Shown here in pieces: positions 1 to 8,291 of a stretch of DNA of 64,000 nucleotides; positions within the stretch are counted from its first letter, which is position 1, and each line of letters begins with the position of its first letter. The notes below the pieces were generated by a model that had not been told where the DNA came from, ran no database searches, and was given only the letters and a program-made list of their open reading frames with translations. Both the position numbers and the translations under genes were made by a program. Source of the stretch: Pseudomonas fluorescens (GTDB lineage: Bacteria > Pseudomonadota > Gammaproteobacteria > Pseudomonadales > Pseudomonadaceae); assembly GCF_900636825.1 (NCBI RefSeq), contig NZ_LR134318.1, positions 558,001-622,000 of the forward strand. The letters run 5' to 3'.

Positions 1-697
1 CAGCTTCGTCGTAGCGGAAGGTTTTCAGCTCGCGCTTCGGCGGCGTGACCAGCCCGGCCCAGACGGTTTCGATCGAGGCGACGATCATTGCGCCAACCAG
101 CACCACGGCCATCGGCCCGCGTTCGGTATCGAAAATGCACGCCACGCGCTCGTTGCGGGCGAACAGTTCCGGAACGTTTTCAGCGGTGGTCTGATTCACC
201 GAGAAAATCCGGCCAGGAATGTAGACCATTTCGCGCAGGGTGCCGGCCAGCGGCATGTGCACGCGATGGTAATCCTTCGGCGACAGGTAAATTGTGGCGA
301 AATCGCCGCCCATGAACGGCGCGGCGTTGGCCGCATCACCACCGAGCAGTTCCAGCACGCTGAAACTGTGGCCCTTGGCCTGGAACACGCGACCGTGTTC
401 GATCGGGCCGAGCTGGCTGACCGCACCGTCCGCCGGGCTGAGGATCGCGCCCGGGGTCTGGTCCAGCGGGCGCGCGCCGTCTTTCAGGGCGCGGGTGAAG
501 AATGCATTGAAGTGCTCATAAGCGGTCAGGTCTTCGACCAATGCTTGCGACATGTCCACTTGATAACGCTTGGCGAACCACTGGGTGAAAGCATTCTTGA
601 ACCAACGCACGCGGCATTCGGCAACGCAGCCGGCCAGGCGCGACAGCAAGTGGTGCGGCAGCAGGTATTGGCTGAGGATAAACAGACGCTCTTTCAT
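1..697 (-). CDS. psd: Phosphatidylserine decarboxylase (partial, C-terminus beyond window)
   Basis: Converts phosphatidylserine to phosphatidylethanolamine at the inner membrane. About 232 codons are visible, opening [14 protein letters not shown], with family landmarks [32 protein letters not shown] and, near the window edge, [15 protein letters not shown]. The family is about 285 residues; the C-terminal LGST self-cleavage site that makes the pyruvoyl cofactor lies outside the window, so catalytic competence cannot be judged. The ATG (695-697) shares one base with the TAA of the upstream rhodanese gene (TAATG), which suggests translational coupling. Family assignment is firm. Confidence 0.95.
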   Translation of the reverse strand, partial: MKERLFILSQYLLPHHLLSRLAGCVAECRVRWFKNAFTQWFAKRYQVDMSQALVEDLTAYEHFNAFFTRALKDGARPLDQTPGAILSPADGAVSQLGPIEHGRVFQAKGHSFSVLELLGGDAANAAPFMGGDFATIYLSPKDYHRVHMPLAGTLREMVYIPGRIFSVNQTTAENVPELFARNERVACIFDTERGPMAVVLVGAMIVASIETVWAGLVTPPKRELKTFRYDEA

Positions 698-1530
698 TAG
701 TTGTCCTTAGAACCTTGAATCTCGACAGGCGTGTCGGGGTGGTTGCCCCATTCGCCCCAGGAACCGGCGTAGCCCTTGACCCGCGGATAACCGAGGGATT
801 TGGCCACCAGATAAGTGAAGCCCGACCGGTGATGGGTCTGGCAGTGGGTAATGATTTCTTTGTCCTTGGTGATCCCGAGGTCTTCGAGGATCTGCGGCAT
901 GTCCGTGCGAATCCGCAAGTGACGCGCCTTGTCCATGCCGGCAGTCCATTCGAAATTGACCGCACCGGGAATGTGTCCGGCCTTGGCGGCAAGGACTTTT
1001 TCGCCGGAGTATTCCAGCGGCCCGCGCGCATCCCAGATCGCCAGATCGGCCGCACCGAGACGGCTTTGCAGATATTCGCGGGTCGCGGTCGGCTCGTCGT
1101 GCAGGGTCAACGCCACCGGGCCACCGACCATCGGTGGCACCTGGATCGACATCGGCATGCCCGCCGCCAGCCACGCCGGCAACCCGCCATCGACGTAGTG
1201 ATACTTATCGTGCCCGATCACGTCGAGCAGCCAGATGAAGCGCCCGGCCCAGCCGCCGCCTTCGTCGTCATAAACCACGTAAACGGCATCCTTGCGATGG
1301 CCCAGCTCCCCGAACAGAGCTTCCAGATCAGCTTTTGCCGGCATCAGGCCCGGCGCCGGCGGCTGGCCGAGCTGGGTGCGTTTCGGGTCGACAAAACGTG
1401 CGCCGGGGAAGTGACCTTCGGCATACCGGGCAGAGCTGGTCAGGTCCACCAGAATCAGTTCCGGGGACTCGAGACGCGGGAGCAGGTCGCTCGGTTCGAT
1501 GACGAGCGGCAAGCCAGAGAAGTCAGACAT
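697..1530 (-). CDS. rhdA: Thiosulfate sulfurtransferase (rhodanese)
   Basis: Two-domain rhodanese of 277 residues that transfers sulfane sulfur from thiosulfate to acceptors such as cyanide. The C-terminal active domain carries the loop HCQTHHRSG with the catalytic cysteine at residue 230, the same number I recall for Azotobacter RhdA; the N-terminal domain is the inactive copy. I chose the ATG at 1528-1530 ([10 protein letters not shown]) because GGAGA stands about 7 bases upstream; an in-frame ATG 18 bases further out has no better site. The stop overlaps the psd start by one base, so the two are probably one transcript. Confidence 0.95.
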   Translation of the reverse strand: MSDFSGLPLVIEPSDLLPRLESPELILVDLTSSARYAEGHFPGARFVDPKRTQLGQPPAPGLMPAKADLEALFGELGHRKDAVYVVYDDEGGGWAGRFIWLLDVIGHDKYHYVDGGLPAWLAAGMPMSIQVPPMVGGPVALTLHDEPTATREYLQSRLGAADLAIWDARGPLEYSGEKVLAAKAGHIPGAVNFEWTAGMDKARHLRIRTDMPQILEDLGITKDKEIITHCQTHHRSGFTYLVAKSLGYPRVKGYAGSWGEWGNHPDTPVEIQGSKDN

Positions 1531-1572
1531 GCGAGGTCTCCAGAGCACAAAGGGGAGGATTGTAGCGCAGGC

Positions 1573-3111
1573 TCATTGGCCACGGCTGCTAAAGCTGTGC
1601 AGGGCTTTTTCGATGCACTGCGCGGTTTTGCCGAAGGCTTGCACGGTGATGTCGGCGAACGGCCCGCCGCCCTGATCAGCCACGACGATCATGATCACCC
1701 GGCCATTGTTGACCAGAGAGCGCAGGAACAGATGCTCACCACGAAACAGTGCGCGCAGGCCCGGCGGCAGCAGCGCGGAAAACTGCGCGTTGTTCTCCGG
1801 TGTGATCCGCACCTGTGCCTGCTGCGCAAGCAGACGCTGCAGGACTTTGCTTTGGCTGACGACAAAGCTCAGTGCGGTGGCGTCTTTCGCCAGGCCGGCG
1901 GTTTGATGCACGCGCAAAGTCGAATGGGTGCGGTCGGCCATCAGGATCATCACCCGGCGCATGCCGCTGGCGACCAAGGCATCGCGGGCGGCGACGGTCA
2001 GGCTCATGGCGTTGGTGAAGCGACTCGGCTCGGCGAGCAGTTCGGCACATTGCCGACGCCACTGGCCGAGGTCCTCGGCATTCGGTGCGGCGGCGGGCAG
2101 GGTCCTGGGGTGGGGGCGGCGGGTGCCCGACGGCCATAATAATGCAACGGCCGGGTGCCAGAGATCCGGCATTGCGTGATGGCGGGCGCTGTTGGCCGCC
2201 TGCTGGTGCAACTGCTGTTGCACCTCATCCATCGAGATTTGCAGATAAAGGCTGGTCAGGTATTGCCAGCGTTGGCTGTGCGGACTGTCCCATGCCTGCT
2301 GCGCCGACAGTGCCAGACCGTTAGCCAGCAACACGGTGTTGGCCGGCTGATTGAGCCAGCGGCGTAAGGTCGGGTCCTCATCGAGGCGGTTTTGCTGGCG
2401 CAGCGGGTGTTCGCTGTCGCGGGCGATGCGCAGCACTTGCACCAGTTCGCGCTGTTCGCTGAGCAGCAACTTGTAACCTTGCTTGACCCAGATCGGCAGG
2501 TGCCAGGCGTCGACCAGCGCTTCAGCGATTTTCAGCAGGCGCACGCCGAACAATTGTTTCTCGACGGTGCGCGCCGATTCGCCCTTGTGGATAACCCGCA
2601 ATTCCCACTCTTCGAGCAAGGCCGGAAAGGTCAGCGCCAGCGGCCACAGCGGCGAAAGAAACAGCAGGCTGCCCCAATGGATGTCCTGCCACAGCCGCGC
2701 GAGGCGACTGGCGAAAAAGCCATTGGCCTGTTGCGTCGCGTGCTGGCTGATCATCTGCAACTGGCGCAGGGCCTTGGGGATTTGCATCAGCAGCTCGGCA
2801 GGCAGCCGGGCGAGCAATTCTTCGGTGCGCGCAAGGCCCAGACGATTGATCGCCACTTCTAGATTTTCCGCTGGCGCGGCCATCGTGCCGTGGGTGTGAC
2901 GATTGGCCTCACGGATGATGCTCAAGGCCAGCGCCGGGCTGTCCTGCATCAGCTCGGCGATGTCGCGCAGCGAGCTGCGATTGTCGCGGATCGCCCGGCA
3001 GACTTTGTCGTGTGCCTCTTGCGGAACGGGCAATCGCACGCCATCGAGCAGCTTTACCCAGCCGTCGAGTGTGGTCGGTTTCGCGTGTGGGACGTTCGTT
3101 TCATTAGCCAT
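1573..3111 (-). CDS. HDOD domain protein
   Basis: 512-residue cytoplasmic protein. Residues about 15-200 form an HDOD domain (LDGVRLPVP, ALALSIIREANRH, AINRLGLARTEELL), a catalytically dead relative of HD phosphohydrolases found in bacterial signalling proteins. The last 150 residues (DALVASGMRRVMILMADRT onward) look like a GAF-type sensor fold, an inference from pattern only. It lies 43 bases upstream of rhdA on the same strand and could share its transcript, and it diverges from motA. No strong ribosome-binding site precedes the chosen ATG. Its ligand and partner are not evident from sequence. Confidence 0.8.
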   Translation of the reverse strand: MANETNVPHAKPTTLDGWVKLLDGVRLPVPQEAHDKVCRAIRDNRSSLRDIAELMQDSPALALSIIREANRHTHGTMAAPAENLEVAINRLGLARTEELLARLPAELLMQIPKALRQLQMISQHATQQANGFFASRLARLWQDIHWGSLLFLSPLWPLALTFPALLEEWELRVIHKGESARTVEKQLFGVRLLKIAEALVDAWHLPIWVKQGYKLLLSEQRELVQVLRIARDSEHPLRQQNRLDEDPTLRRWLNQPANTVLLANGLALSAQQAWDSPHSQRWQYLTSLYLQISMDEVQQQLHQQAANSARHHAMPDLWHPAVALLWPSGTRRPHPRTLPAAAPNAEDLGQWRRQCAELLAEPSRFTNAMSLTVAARDALVASGMRRVMILMADRTHSTLRVHQTAGLAKDATALSFVVSQSKVLQRLLAQQAQVRITPENNAQFSALLPPGLRALFRGEHLFLRSLVNNGRVIMIVVADQGGGPFADITVQAFGKTAQCIEKALHSFSSRGQ

Positions 3112-3160
3112 GTCTGGAGGGGATCTTCACTGACTGTAGACGCGCCCGGCATGGGCTAAA

Positions 3161-3188
3161 TTGGCTTTTCGCCTGAACTGGCTATAGT
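3161..3188 (+). promoter_or_regulatory. Putative sigma-70 promoter for motAB
   Basis: TTGGCT (3161-3166), a 16-base spacer and TATAGT (3183-3188) lie about 90 bases before motA in the gap divergent from the HDOD gene. Both boxes are good matches; no experimental support. Confidence 0.45.
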
Positions 3189-3276
3189 CTGGCGCAGTTT
3201 TGCCGATAAGTAGAAGAAGAGATTTTTTAACTTCCGAATATGACCTTGAACCCGACTCAGTAAGTACCTTCTACCT

Positions 3277-4128
3277 ATGGCTAAAATTATCGGCATCATC
3301 GTCGTATTCGCGAGCGTGCTCGGCGGATACGTGCTCTCCCACGGCAAGATTGCCGCCCTGATCCAGCCCTTCGAGGTGATGATCATCGGCGGTGCGGCCC
3401 TTGGCGCATTCCTGCAGGCCAACCCTGGCTACATGACCATGCACGTGCTCAAGAAATCCCTGAGCATGTTCGGTTCGCGCTTCACCCACACCTTCTATCT
3501 GGAAGTGCTTGGGCTGATTTACGAGATTCTCAACAAAAGCCGTCGCGAAGGCATGATGGCGATTGAAGGCGATATCGAAGACGCTGCTGCGAGCCCGATC
3601 TTCGCCAAGTACCCGGCGGTACTCAAAGACGAGCGCATGACCGCGTTCGTCTGCGATTACCTGCGCATCATGTCGTCCGGCAACATGGCGCCGCACGAAC
3701 TCGAAGGCCTGTTCGACATGGAGCTGTACAGCCTCAAGGAAGACCTCGAGCATCCGTCGCACGCCGTTAACGGCATTGCTGACGGCATGCCCGGTTTCGG
3801 TATCGTCGCGGCGGTACTCGGTATTGTTGTGACCATGGCCTCGCTGGGCGAAGGCGACCAGGCATCGATCGGTCTGCACGTCGGTGCGGCACTGGTGGGT
3901 ACCTTCTTCGGTATTCTCGCGGCGTACGGCTTCTTCGGTCCGCTGGCGCATTCCCTGGCTCACGATGCCAAGGAAGAGCTGAACGTCTACGAAGCCATCA
4001 AGGCCTCGCTGGTTGCCTCTGCTTCCGGCATGCCGCCGTCGCTGGCGGTCGAGTTCGGTCGCAAGGTTCTGTATCCGGCCCACCGTCCAAGCTTTGCCGA
4101 GCTGGAACAAGCCGTTCGCGGTCGTTAA
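3277..4128 (+). CDS. motA: Flagellar motor stator protein MotA
   Basis: Inner-membrane stator subunit that with MotB conducts protons and drives flagellar rotation. 283 residues, normal for the family. Two hydrophobic segments lie at the N-terminus (IIGIIVVFASVLGGYVLSH and VMIIGGAALGAFL), a cytoplasmic loop follows, and two more segments sit at about 170-225. The loop-to-membrane prolines are present in MPGFGIVAAVLGIV and AAYGFFGPLA. It is followed after 3 bases by motB, the usual pairing. Pseudomonads generally carry a second stator set (MotCD) elsewhere, not in this window. Confidence 0.96.
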   Translation: MAKIIGIIVVFASVLGGYVLSHGKIAALIQPFEVMIIGGAALGAFLQANPGYMTMHVLKKSLSMFGSRFTHTFYLEVLGLIYEILNKSRREGMMAIEGDIEDAAASPIFAKYPAVLKDERMTAFVCDYLRIMSSGNMAPHELEGLFDMELYSLKEDLEHPSHAVNGIADGMPGFGIVAAVLGIVVTMASLGEGDQASIGLHVGAALVGTFFGILAAYGFFGPLAHSLAHDAKEELNVYEAIKASLVASASGMPPSLAVEFGRKVLYPAHRPSFAELEQAVRGR

Positions 4129-4131
4129 GTC

Positions 4132-5202
4132 ATGGAAAATAATCAGCCGATTATCGTCAAGCGCGTCAAGCGCATTGCCGCCGGGCACCACGGCGGGGCG
4201 TGGAAAATCGCCTTCGCCGACTTCGCCACGGCAATGATGGCGTTCTTTCTGGTGCTGTGGCTGCTGTCCACCGCCACGCCGGAACAGAAGATCGCCATCG
4301 CCGGTTATTTCAAAGACCCGGTCGGCTTCTCCGAAAGCGGCACGCCGTACATCATCGACCTGGGCGGCACGCCGACCCTGGCGCCGGAGAACACCCTCAA
4401 TCCGGAAGTGAAGTCGCAGCCGCAACCGGACAAGGTCACGGTTGACACCGAACAGGTTGAAGGCATGGCCGAGCAGGTCGAGAAAGAACGTCTCGAGTTG
4501 CTGCTGCAAGAATTGCAGAACAAGGTCGACGAGAACCCGCAGCTGCAGAAATTCAAGGATCAGATTCTCTTCGAAATCACGCCAAACGGCTTGCGCATCC
4601 AGATCATGGACGCCGAGAACCGGCCGATGTTCGACTCGGGCTCCGCGCGCCTGAAACCGTATTTCGAAGACATCCTGCTCGCCATGGCCGACACCATCAA
4701 AGCGGTGCCGAACAAGATCAGCATCAGCGGTCACACCGACGCCAAACCGTACATCGGCACGGGCGATTACGGTAACTGGGAGCTTTCGGCCAACCGCGCC
4801 AACGCTGCTCGGCGCGCGCTGGTCGCTGGCAGCTATCCGGACACGCAGGTCGCACGGGTGGTCGGTTACGCCTCTTCGGCTCTGTTCGATCGGGAAAAAC
4901 CGTTCAACCCAGTCAACCGGCGGATCGACATCGTTGTGCTGACCAAGAAGGCCCAGGCCGCCATCGAAGGTGCGCAAGGTGCCGACGCGGCGAAACCGGC
5001 AGATCAGACGCAGGACGGCAGCGCTCCAGCCGCGCCGGTTGATCCGAACGCGCTGCCGGCGGACAAGCAACCGGTGCCGGCCCATGAGTTGCGTGAACGC
5101 TTGAATCTGTTTGAGGATGCGCCACCGAAGCCGGCCGAGCCGGGGAGTGCGGCGCCAGCTACTCCACCCGCCACGGCCCCGGCCCCCGCGCCGAAGCAGT
5201 GA
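4132..5202 (+). CDS. motB: Flagellar motor stator protein MotB
   Basis: Anchors the stator to peptidoglycan and carries the proton-binding aspartate. 356 residues: a short basic N-terminus, one membrane helix with Asp30 in AFADFATAMMAFF (matching the essential Asp32 of E. coli), a periplasmic linker with a charged helix, and an OmpA-type peptidoglycan-binding domain at about 150-270 (ISISGHTDAKPY, WELSANRANAARR, NPVNRRIDIVV). The C-terminal 80 residues are a low-complexity Pro/Ala tail. Co-transcribed with motA and closed by a strong terminator. Confidence 0.96.
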   Translation: MENNQPIIVKRVKRIAAGHHGGAWKIAFADFATAMMAFFLVLWLLSTATPEQKIAIAGYFKDPVGFSESGTPYIIDLGGTPTLAPENTLNPEVKSQPQPDKVTVDTEQVEGMAEQVEKERLELLLQELQNKVDENPQLQKFKDQILFEITPNGLRIQIMDAENRPMFDSGSARLKPYFEDILLAMADTIKAVPNKISISGHTDAKPYIGTGDYGNWELSANRANAARRALVAGSYPDTQVARVVGYASSALFDREKPFNPVNRRIDIVVLTKKAQAAIEGAQGADAAKPADQTQDGSAPAAPVDPNALPADKQPVPAHELRERLNLFEDAPPKPAEPGSAAPATPPATAPAPAPKQ

Positions 5203-5204
5203 CC

Positions 5205-5240
5205 CACAAAAAAGCCGACAGTGATGTCGGCTTTTTTGTG
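5205..5240 (+). terminator. Rho-independent terminator after motB
   Basis: Near-perfect hairpin, stem AAGCCGACA / TGTCGGCTT around GTGA, flanked by A and T runs, so it could work on both strands. It marks the edge of the accessory island. Confidence 0.9.
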
Positions 5241-5273
5241 CCTGTCGTCCAGCCGATTTTCGTACGGGAAGTT

Positions 5274-5295
5274 TCCTTCCGACTTTGAGGAAGGA
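5274..5295 (+). promoter_or_regulatory. Hairpin with GGA motifs in the vgrG leader
   Basis: TCCTTCC (5274-5280) pairs with GGAAGGA (5289-5295) across an 8-base loop, about 115 bases before vgrG. The 5265-5402 leader contains several GGA triplets, including the vgrG ribosome-binding site AAGGAT. GGA motifs are the targets of RsmA/CsrA, which controls type VI secretion in P. aeruginosa; a link here is inference only. Confidence 0.3.
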
Positions 5296-5407
5296 CCCTA
5301 CATCAATCCGTTTTCTACCTTGTTAGCGTGCCCGGCAGTCCTCGCGAGCACAGACCAGGGACGGTTTTACACATCGCGCTCTTTTCCTCCTGCTTAAGGA
5401 TAAGCGT

Positions 5408-7423
5408 ATGTTTCCGTCCGCCAATGCAGCGCATTTTGCGTTACAGATTCCTGGGATACGTCACGATTTCAAAGTGCTGGCCTTCAACGGAACCGAAGCG
5501 ATCAGCACCCTCTACCGCATCGACATCGAACTGGTCAGCGAGCACCCGGATTTCGATCTGGAAAGTTTGCTCAGCCAACCGGCGTTTCTGCAATTGGGCC
5601 TCAGCGGCGAAGGCATTCACGGGCGCATTGAAGACGTGTTGGCCGGCGAGGCCGGCAAGCGTCTGACCCGCTATCACCTGACGCTGGTGCCGGCGCTGTA
5701 TTACTTGCAGTTCAGCCACGATCAGCGGATTTTCCAGCAGCGCACAGTGCCGCAGATCATCGCGCAGGTGCTAAGCAAACATGGCATCCAAGCTGACGCA
5801 TTCACCTTTCACGTCAATGCCAACGCGCCTCGTGACTACTGCACTCAGTACGCCGAATCGGATTTTGAGTTCATTCAGAGGCTATGCGCCGAGGACGGCA
5901 TCGCTTGGCATCACCAGCATTCGGTGGACGGGCATTTGCTGGTCTTCACCGACGATCAGGTGTTCCTGCCCAAACTCGGCGCCACTCGGTATCAGCAGGA
6001 TTCCGGCATGGTCGCCGAGCATTCGGTGGTCAGTCGTTTCAGCGTGCGAACCAGCACCCGCACCAGCACCGTTACCCGTCGCGACTATGATTTGAAGCGC
6101 CCAAGTCTGCTGCTCGAAACCCACTTCACCGCCGAGTTCGCCCCGACGCTGGAAGACTACCGCTACCCGCTGCTGCTCGAGAACGAAAAGTCCGGCAAGC
6201 GAATGGCTCGGCAGGCCCTGGAGCGCCATCGCACCGACTATGAATTGGGCGAAGGACAAAGCGATCAGGCAAATCTGCGCTGTGGTCATCTCTTCGAAAT
6301 CACCGAACACCCGCGCAAAAGCTGCAACGAGCTGTGGTTATTGCGCAGCGTTTCGCACACCGGCCGACAGCCACAAGTGCTCGAAGAGTCAGTCACCAGC
6401 GACACCCAAGCCGCTGATGGCTTCACCCAAGGTTATCGCAACACCTTCAGCGTGATCCCCGCCGAAGTGGTGTTTCGCCCACCGTTGCCAGCGCCACGTC
6501 GCCCGCTGGTGTGTCAGACCGCACGGGTCACCGGGCCGGCCCATGAAGAAACGCATTGCGATGAATTCGGCCGCGTCAAATGCGAGTTCAATTGGGACCG
6601 CGCCGAACTCAACAGCGAACGCAGCAGTTGCTGGATTCGGGTGTCGTCGAGTTGGGCGGGGGAAAGCTTCGGCTCCGTGACCATTCCGCGCATCGGCATG
6701 GAAGTCGTGGTGACCTTTCTTGAAGGTGACCCGGACAAGCCGCTAATCACCGGTTGCGTGCCAAACAAAGTCAAATCTGCGCCCTACACCTTGCCCGAAC
6801 ACAAGACCAGAACCGTGCTGCGCAGCCACAGTTCACCGCACACCGGCGGCTACAACGAACTGATGATCGAAGACCGCGCCGGCCAGGAAAAAATCTACCT
6901 GCGCGCCGAGCGTGATTACGAGCAACTGATCCTCAATGACAGCCACAGCCTGATCCGTCACGACCGTTTCCAGCAGGTCGACAACCACAGCAGCAGCCTG
7001 ATCAAGGCTGACGAACGACATACAACCGACGGTACGCGCAGCACGGTCATTGGCACCAACGACCTGCTGACGATCAGCGGCAACAGCAGCACCACGGCTG
7101 GCGGCACGCTGGTGATCGCGGCCGGTCCGCATGCACGGGTTACTGCCAGCCAAGTGGTCATTGATGCCGGTACGAGCCTGACGCTGACCGCTGGTGGCCA
7201 GCACATCGTGATCAATGCGGGCGGGATCTTCAGCAGTGTCCCCATCGTCGAGGGCGGCGCGCCGATGGCGGGTGTGGCGGCGATATCCGCTATCCCATCA
7301 GTCGCAGTTCCTCTTCAAGTCCCCGTGTTACCACACTCGCAGCGCCTCGCCTTGATGGCTAAAAAACCGATCTGCGCTGTTTGCGAAGCCACCGATAAAC
7401 AGAGTGGAAAAGCCGATGCTTGA
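5408..7423 (+). CDS. vgrG: Type VI secretion spike protein VgrG
   Basis: Trimeric tip of the T6SS tube that carries effectors into target cells. 671 residues. Residues 1-350 are gp27-like (the RTVPQIIAQVLSKHGI and YAESDFEFIQRLCAEDGI signatures), followed by a gp5/OB-like region (DEFGRVKCEFNWDR, PRIGMEVVVTFLEGDPDKP) and a repetitive beta-helix ending near 610. A C-terminal extension of about 60 residues rich in small hydrophobics ends with a CxxC (PICAVCEA). ATG with AAGGAT 6 bases upstream. It overlaps the adaptor gene and heads an effector cassette. No T6SS structural genes are in the window, so this is an orphan vgrG cluster. Confidence 0.93.
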   Translation: MFPSANAAHFALQIPGIRHDFKVLAFNGTEAISTLYRIDIELVSEHPDFDLESLLSQPAFLQLGLSGEGIHGRIEDVLAGEAGKRLTRYHLTLVPALYYLQFSHDQRIFQQRTVPQIIAQVLSKHGIQADAFTFHVNANAPRDYCTQYAESDFEFIQRLCAEDGIAWHHQHSVDGHLLVFTDDQVFLPKLGATRYQQDSGMVAEHSVVSRFSVRTSTRTSTVTRRDYDLKRPSLLLETHFTAEFAPTLEDYRYPLLLENEKSGKRMARQALERHRTDYELGEGQSDQANLRCGHLFEITEHPRKSCNELWLLRSVSHTGRQPQVLEESVTSDTQAADGFTQGYRNTFSVIPAEVVFRPPLPAPRRPLVCQTARVTGPAHEETHCDEFGRVKCEFNWDRAELNSERSSCWIRVSSSWAGESFGSVTIPRIGMEVVVTFLEGDPDKPLITGCVPNKVKSAPYTLPEHKTRTVLRSHSSPHTGGYNELMIEDRAGQEKIYLRAERDYEQLILNDSHSLIRHDRFQQVDNHSSSLIKADERHTTDGTRSTVIGTNDLLTISGNSSTTAGGTLVIAAGPHARVTASQVVIDAGTSLTLTAGGQHIVINAGGIFSSVPIVEGGAPMAGVAAISAIPSVAVPLQVPVLPHSQRLALMAKKPICAVCEATDKQSGKADA

Positions 7424-8291
7424 ATTACCTTCCTTACCCCATGATCTGCCATGGGCTGTGCCAGCTTACTTGCTGCTGGACGGTGTAAGTGTCCCCAACT
7501 TGCCGCAATGCCTGCGCCGCTGGGACAACCCGGCTTACTGCCTCTATCAAGGTACACGCTGGCAGGAATTGGCGGACATATCGCCATACCTGATCACCCT
7601 CAAAGGCGAAGGCGATCCGCTGCTGGCTTACTTTCACGAAAACGCCGCGCTGGAATGGGGTTTTTTGCTGTTCAGCGATGCCGATGCGCCAACGCTCTGC
7701 AAACACTGGCGTCGCTTTCTGACCGTCAAGCATCCGAGTTCGGTGGAAGTCATGCTGCGCATCGCCGATCCAGCGGTCATGCATCAATTGCTCAAGCTTG
7801 CGCAACAGAGCCACGGCTCACGCTGGTTTGGCCCTGTCCAGCGCCTGTGTCTACCTGATGGACTTCAGGCTGTCTGGGTACAACATCAACGCGCGGAACA
7901 TGCCGCGCAAGACACCGCCGATACCTACCAATTGACCGAACAAGAGCTCAGCGCCCTGGGAGAGGCGCAGTTTCATCACTCGGTGCTTAGCCTCAACGAT
8001 CACTTGCAGCGATATTTCCCCGAATTCATGGCGTCCTGTTCAACCCGGGAACGCCTTGGGTTTGCCGAAAAAACAGCACAGGAAGCCTATCAACACGGCT
8101 TTACCTCAGAACAGGAAATCACCCTCTACGCCAATGTATTTGGCTACCTGGCGGGCCAGCCCGTCGAGAATCACCCGGACATTGTCGAGCTGCTGACCGT
8201 GCCGTCACAGCAATCCCCGATGAACCGCGTGCAACGCGCCGCCGAACTGGCCCATGGACGCTCGGTTCAACAGCCGGGAGACTTGCCATGA
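7416..8291 (+). CDS. DUF4123 T6SS effector adaptor/chaperone
   Basis: 291 residues from the chosen ATG. A GTG 12 bases earlier is possible, but the AGAGTGGA site suits the ATG. The N-terminal 130 residues match the DUF4123 (Tap/TEC) pattern: PAYLLLDGVSVPNL, a conserved hydrophobic core, GWGFLLFSD-like EWGFLLFSDAD, and LRIADPAVMHQLL. Members of this family load a specific effector onto the cognate VgrG tip. Its position, overlapping vgrG by 8 bases and the effector gene by 4, is the standard arrangement. Residues after about 180 form a helical tail of unknown role. Confidence 0.85.
   Translation: MLELPSLPHDLPWAVPAYLLLDGVSVPNLPQCLRRWDNPAYCLYQGTRWQELADISPYLITLKGEGDPLLAYFHENAALEWGFLLFSDADAPTLCKHWRRFLTVKHPSSVEVMLRIADPAVMHQLLKLAQQSHGSRWFGPVQRLCLPDGLQAVWVQHQRAEHAAQDTADTYQLTEQELSALGEAQFHHSVLSLNDHLQRYFPEFMASCSTRERLGFAEKTAQEAYQHGFTSEQEITLYANVFGYLAGQPVENHPDIVELLTVPSQQSPMNRVQRAAELAHGRSVQQPGDLP

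Noticed and set aside
3189..3210. Sigma-54-like TGGCGCAGTTTTGCC upstream of motA
   Set aside because: The GG to GC spacing is one base too short; sigma-54 spacing is strict, and a sigma-70 match overlaps it.
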